From contig NZ_JAATJT010000001.1 of the NCBI RefSeq assembly GCF_011777505.1, positions 682,001-746,000 on the forward strand: a DNA stretch of 64,000 nucleotides. Reading direction: 5' to 3'. A model generated the notes under the pieces. It searched no databases, was not told the origin of the DNA, and worked only from the letters and a program-made list of their open reading frames with translations. Each line of letters starts with the position of its first letter. Position 1 is the first letter of the stretch. The stretch comes from Gaetbulibacter sp. S0825. Its GTDB lineage: Bacteria > Bacteroidota > Bacteroidia > Flavobacteriales > Flavobacteriaceae. This document shows positions 63,241-64,000 of the stretch, piece by piece. Both the position numbers and the translations under genes were made by a program.

Positions 63241-63257
63241 TAAACAATTTATTTAAT

Positions 63258-64000
63258 ATGAAAAAAACACTACTACTGTTCATTTTATGTATGAGCACTA
63301 CATTAATTTTTGGTCAAAGCAAGTCGTTTTGGCAAAAAGAAACTCCAGCTAGTAACTCAAGAGTAATGGAGTCTAAAAAATCATTACCAATGTTGCAGAC
63401 ATATAGTTTGGACATGAAGGAAATGAAGCATGCTTTAAAAAACGCACCACTTAGAGGGAGTTTTTCAGGTCAATCCAATTTAGTTATTGCATTTCCTAAC
63501 CACGAAGGAGTTTTGGAACATTATAGAATTATTGAGGCTCCAGTAATGGATCCTAAATTAAGTTTAAAGTATCCTGGAATTAAGTCGTATGCAGGACAGG
63601 GGGTTGAAGACCCTTCAGCTAGAATTCGTTTTAGTGTTTCGCCTTCAGGATTACAAAGTATGCGACTATCTTCAAATAGTGAGGCTGCATTTATTGAACC
63701 TATAACAAAGGATTTTTCTCAATATACAGTTTATAAAAGAAGTGATAAAACAGCAGACTTTGATGATTTTGCATGTGAAGTAACATCTAAAGCTAGTAAA
63801 ATTATGTCTGGAAATAGCGCTTTAAGAAACGCTGATGATGGTGTTTTAAGAACCTATAGATTAGCAGTGTCTGCTACAGGAGAGTATACTCAATATCATG
63901 GTGGCACAAAAGCTCAAGCATTAGCAGCAATTAATACAACTATGACAAGGGTTAATGGTATTTTCGAAACAGATTTTAATGTAACAATGGTTTTAATTGC
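63258..64000 (+). CDS. Reprolysin-like secreted metallopeptidase, 3'-truncated
   Basis: The frame starts at ATG 63258 and is open to the window end (247 codons). A Sec signal peptide ends at IFGQ near residue 20. The mature N-terminus matches propeptides of flavobacterial reprolysin-family metallopeptidases: APLRGSFSGQSNLVIAFPN, YPGIKSYAGQGVEDPSARIR, then RTYRLAVSATGEYTQYHGGT at the start of the catalytic domain. The HExxHxxGxxH zinc site and the expected type IX C-terminal sorting domain would lie beyond the window. The sprE and gldH genes in this window belong to that export route. Confidence 0.8.
   Translation, partial: MKKTLLLFILCMSTTLIFGQSKSFWQKETPASNSRVMESKKSLPMLQTYSLDMKEMKHALKNAPLRGSFSGQSNLVIAFPNHEGVLEHYRIIEAPVMDPKLSLKYPGIKSYAGQGVEDPSARIRFSVSPSGLQSMRLSSNSEAAFIEPITKDFSQYTVYKRSDKTADFDDFACEVTSKASKIMSGNSALRNADDGVLRTYRLAVSATGEYTQYHGGTKAQALAAINTTMTRVNGIFETDFNVTMVLI

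Noticed and set aside
1-64000. tRNA, rRNA, transposase, integrase or prophage genes
   Set aside because: None of the conserved sequences or protein motifs were seen on either strand; small RNAs such as SRP RNA cannot be fully excluded by eye.

Overview
The window comes from a low-GC member of the Bacteroidota, almost certainly the family Flavobacteriaceae. The evidence is gliding and type IX secretion genes (sprE, gldH), a split ATP synthase operon without atpD and atpC, the flavobacterial promoter pattern TTG-N17-23-TAnnTTTG at many gene starts, few Shine-Dalgarno sequences, and lineage-specific families (DUF6341, DUF6427, DUF4254, DUF5687, DUF4292). I see no tRNA, rRNA, insertion sequence, prophage or CRISPR array.

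Region 1 (1-20.6 kb) is the end of a surface-polysaccharide locus, nearly all on the plus strand with overlapping stop and start codons. It opens inside a PseG-PseH fusion followed by pseI, so the glycan very likely carries pseudaminic acid. Next come a capsule-type glycosyltransferase, a phytanoyl-CoA-dioxygenase-like enzyme, two hexapeptide acyltransferases, two Wzy-like polymerases, a Wzy_C/WaaL-type ligase, a Wzx-type flippase and a tandem pair of beta-helix lipoproteins. A further set holds a GT4 enzyme, a WecA-like phosphotransferase, UDP-glucose dehydrogenase, UDP-xylose synthase, a WcaJ-like initiating transferase and a GT2 enzyme. A PaaK/CapK-family gene faces this block.

Region 2 (20.6-31.7 kb) is housekeeping: purD, two small membrane-protein families, upp, DUF4254 with a GT9 transferase, a ferredoxin-type reductase, an ABC exporter pair, and sprE of the type IX secretion system. 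Region 3 (31.7-37.9 kb) holds a bactofilin, AtpZ-like and AtpI-like proteins and atpBEFHAG, closed by a strong terminator. Region 4 (37.9-48.8 kb) carries cell-envelope and housekeeping genes: a flippase, dut, a TPR protein, a DUF4292 lipoprotein, an EnvC-like protein, a thioesterase, an HU-SPOR membrane protein, dprA, trpS and plsC.

Region 5 (48.8-64 kb) includes an ECF sigma factor coupled to a protein predicted to span both membranes (N-terminal anti-sigma-like segment, inner-membrane helix, about 210 disordered residues, outer-membrane beta-barrel). It also has recA, a trhO-trhP-ferredoxin cluster for tRNA wobble-uridine hydroxylation, ricT-gldH-PBP1a, acetoacetyl-CoA synthetase, a fused oligopeptide ABC ATPase and the start of a secreted metallopeptidase.

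The observations most worth following are the dual-membrane anti-sigma candidate, the lipoprotein pair in the polysaccharide locus, the trhO-trhP-ferredoxin cluster, a perfect 18-bp palindrome before sprE, a hairpin between atpE and atpF, a dyad before recA, and a 42-residue membrane ORF after trpS. All functional calls rest on reading motifs by eye; no database search was run.
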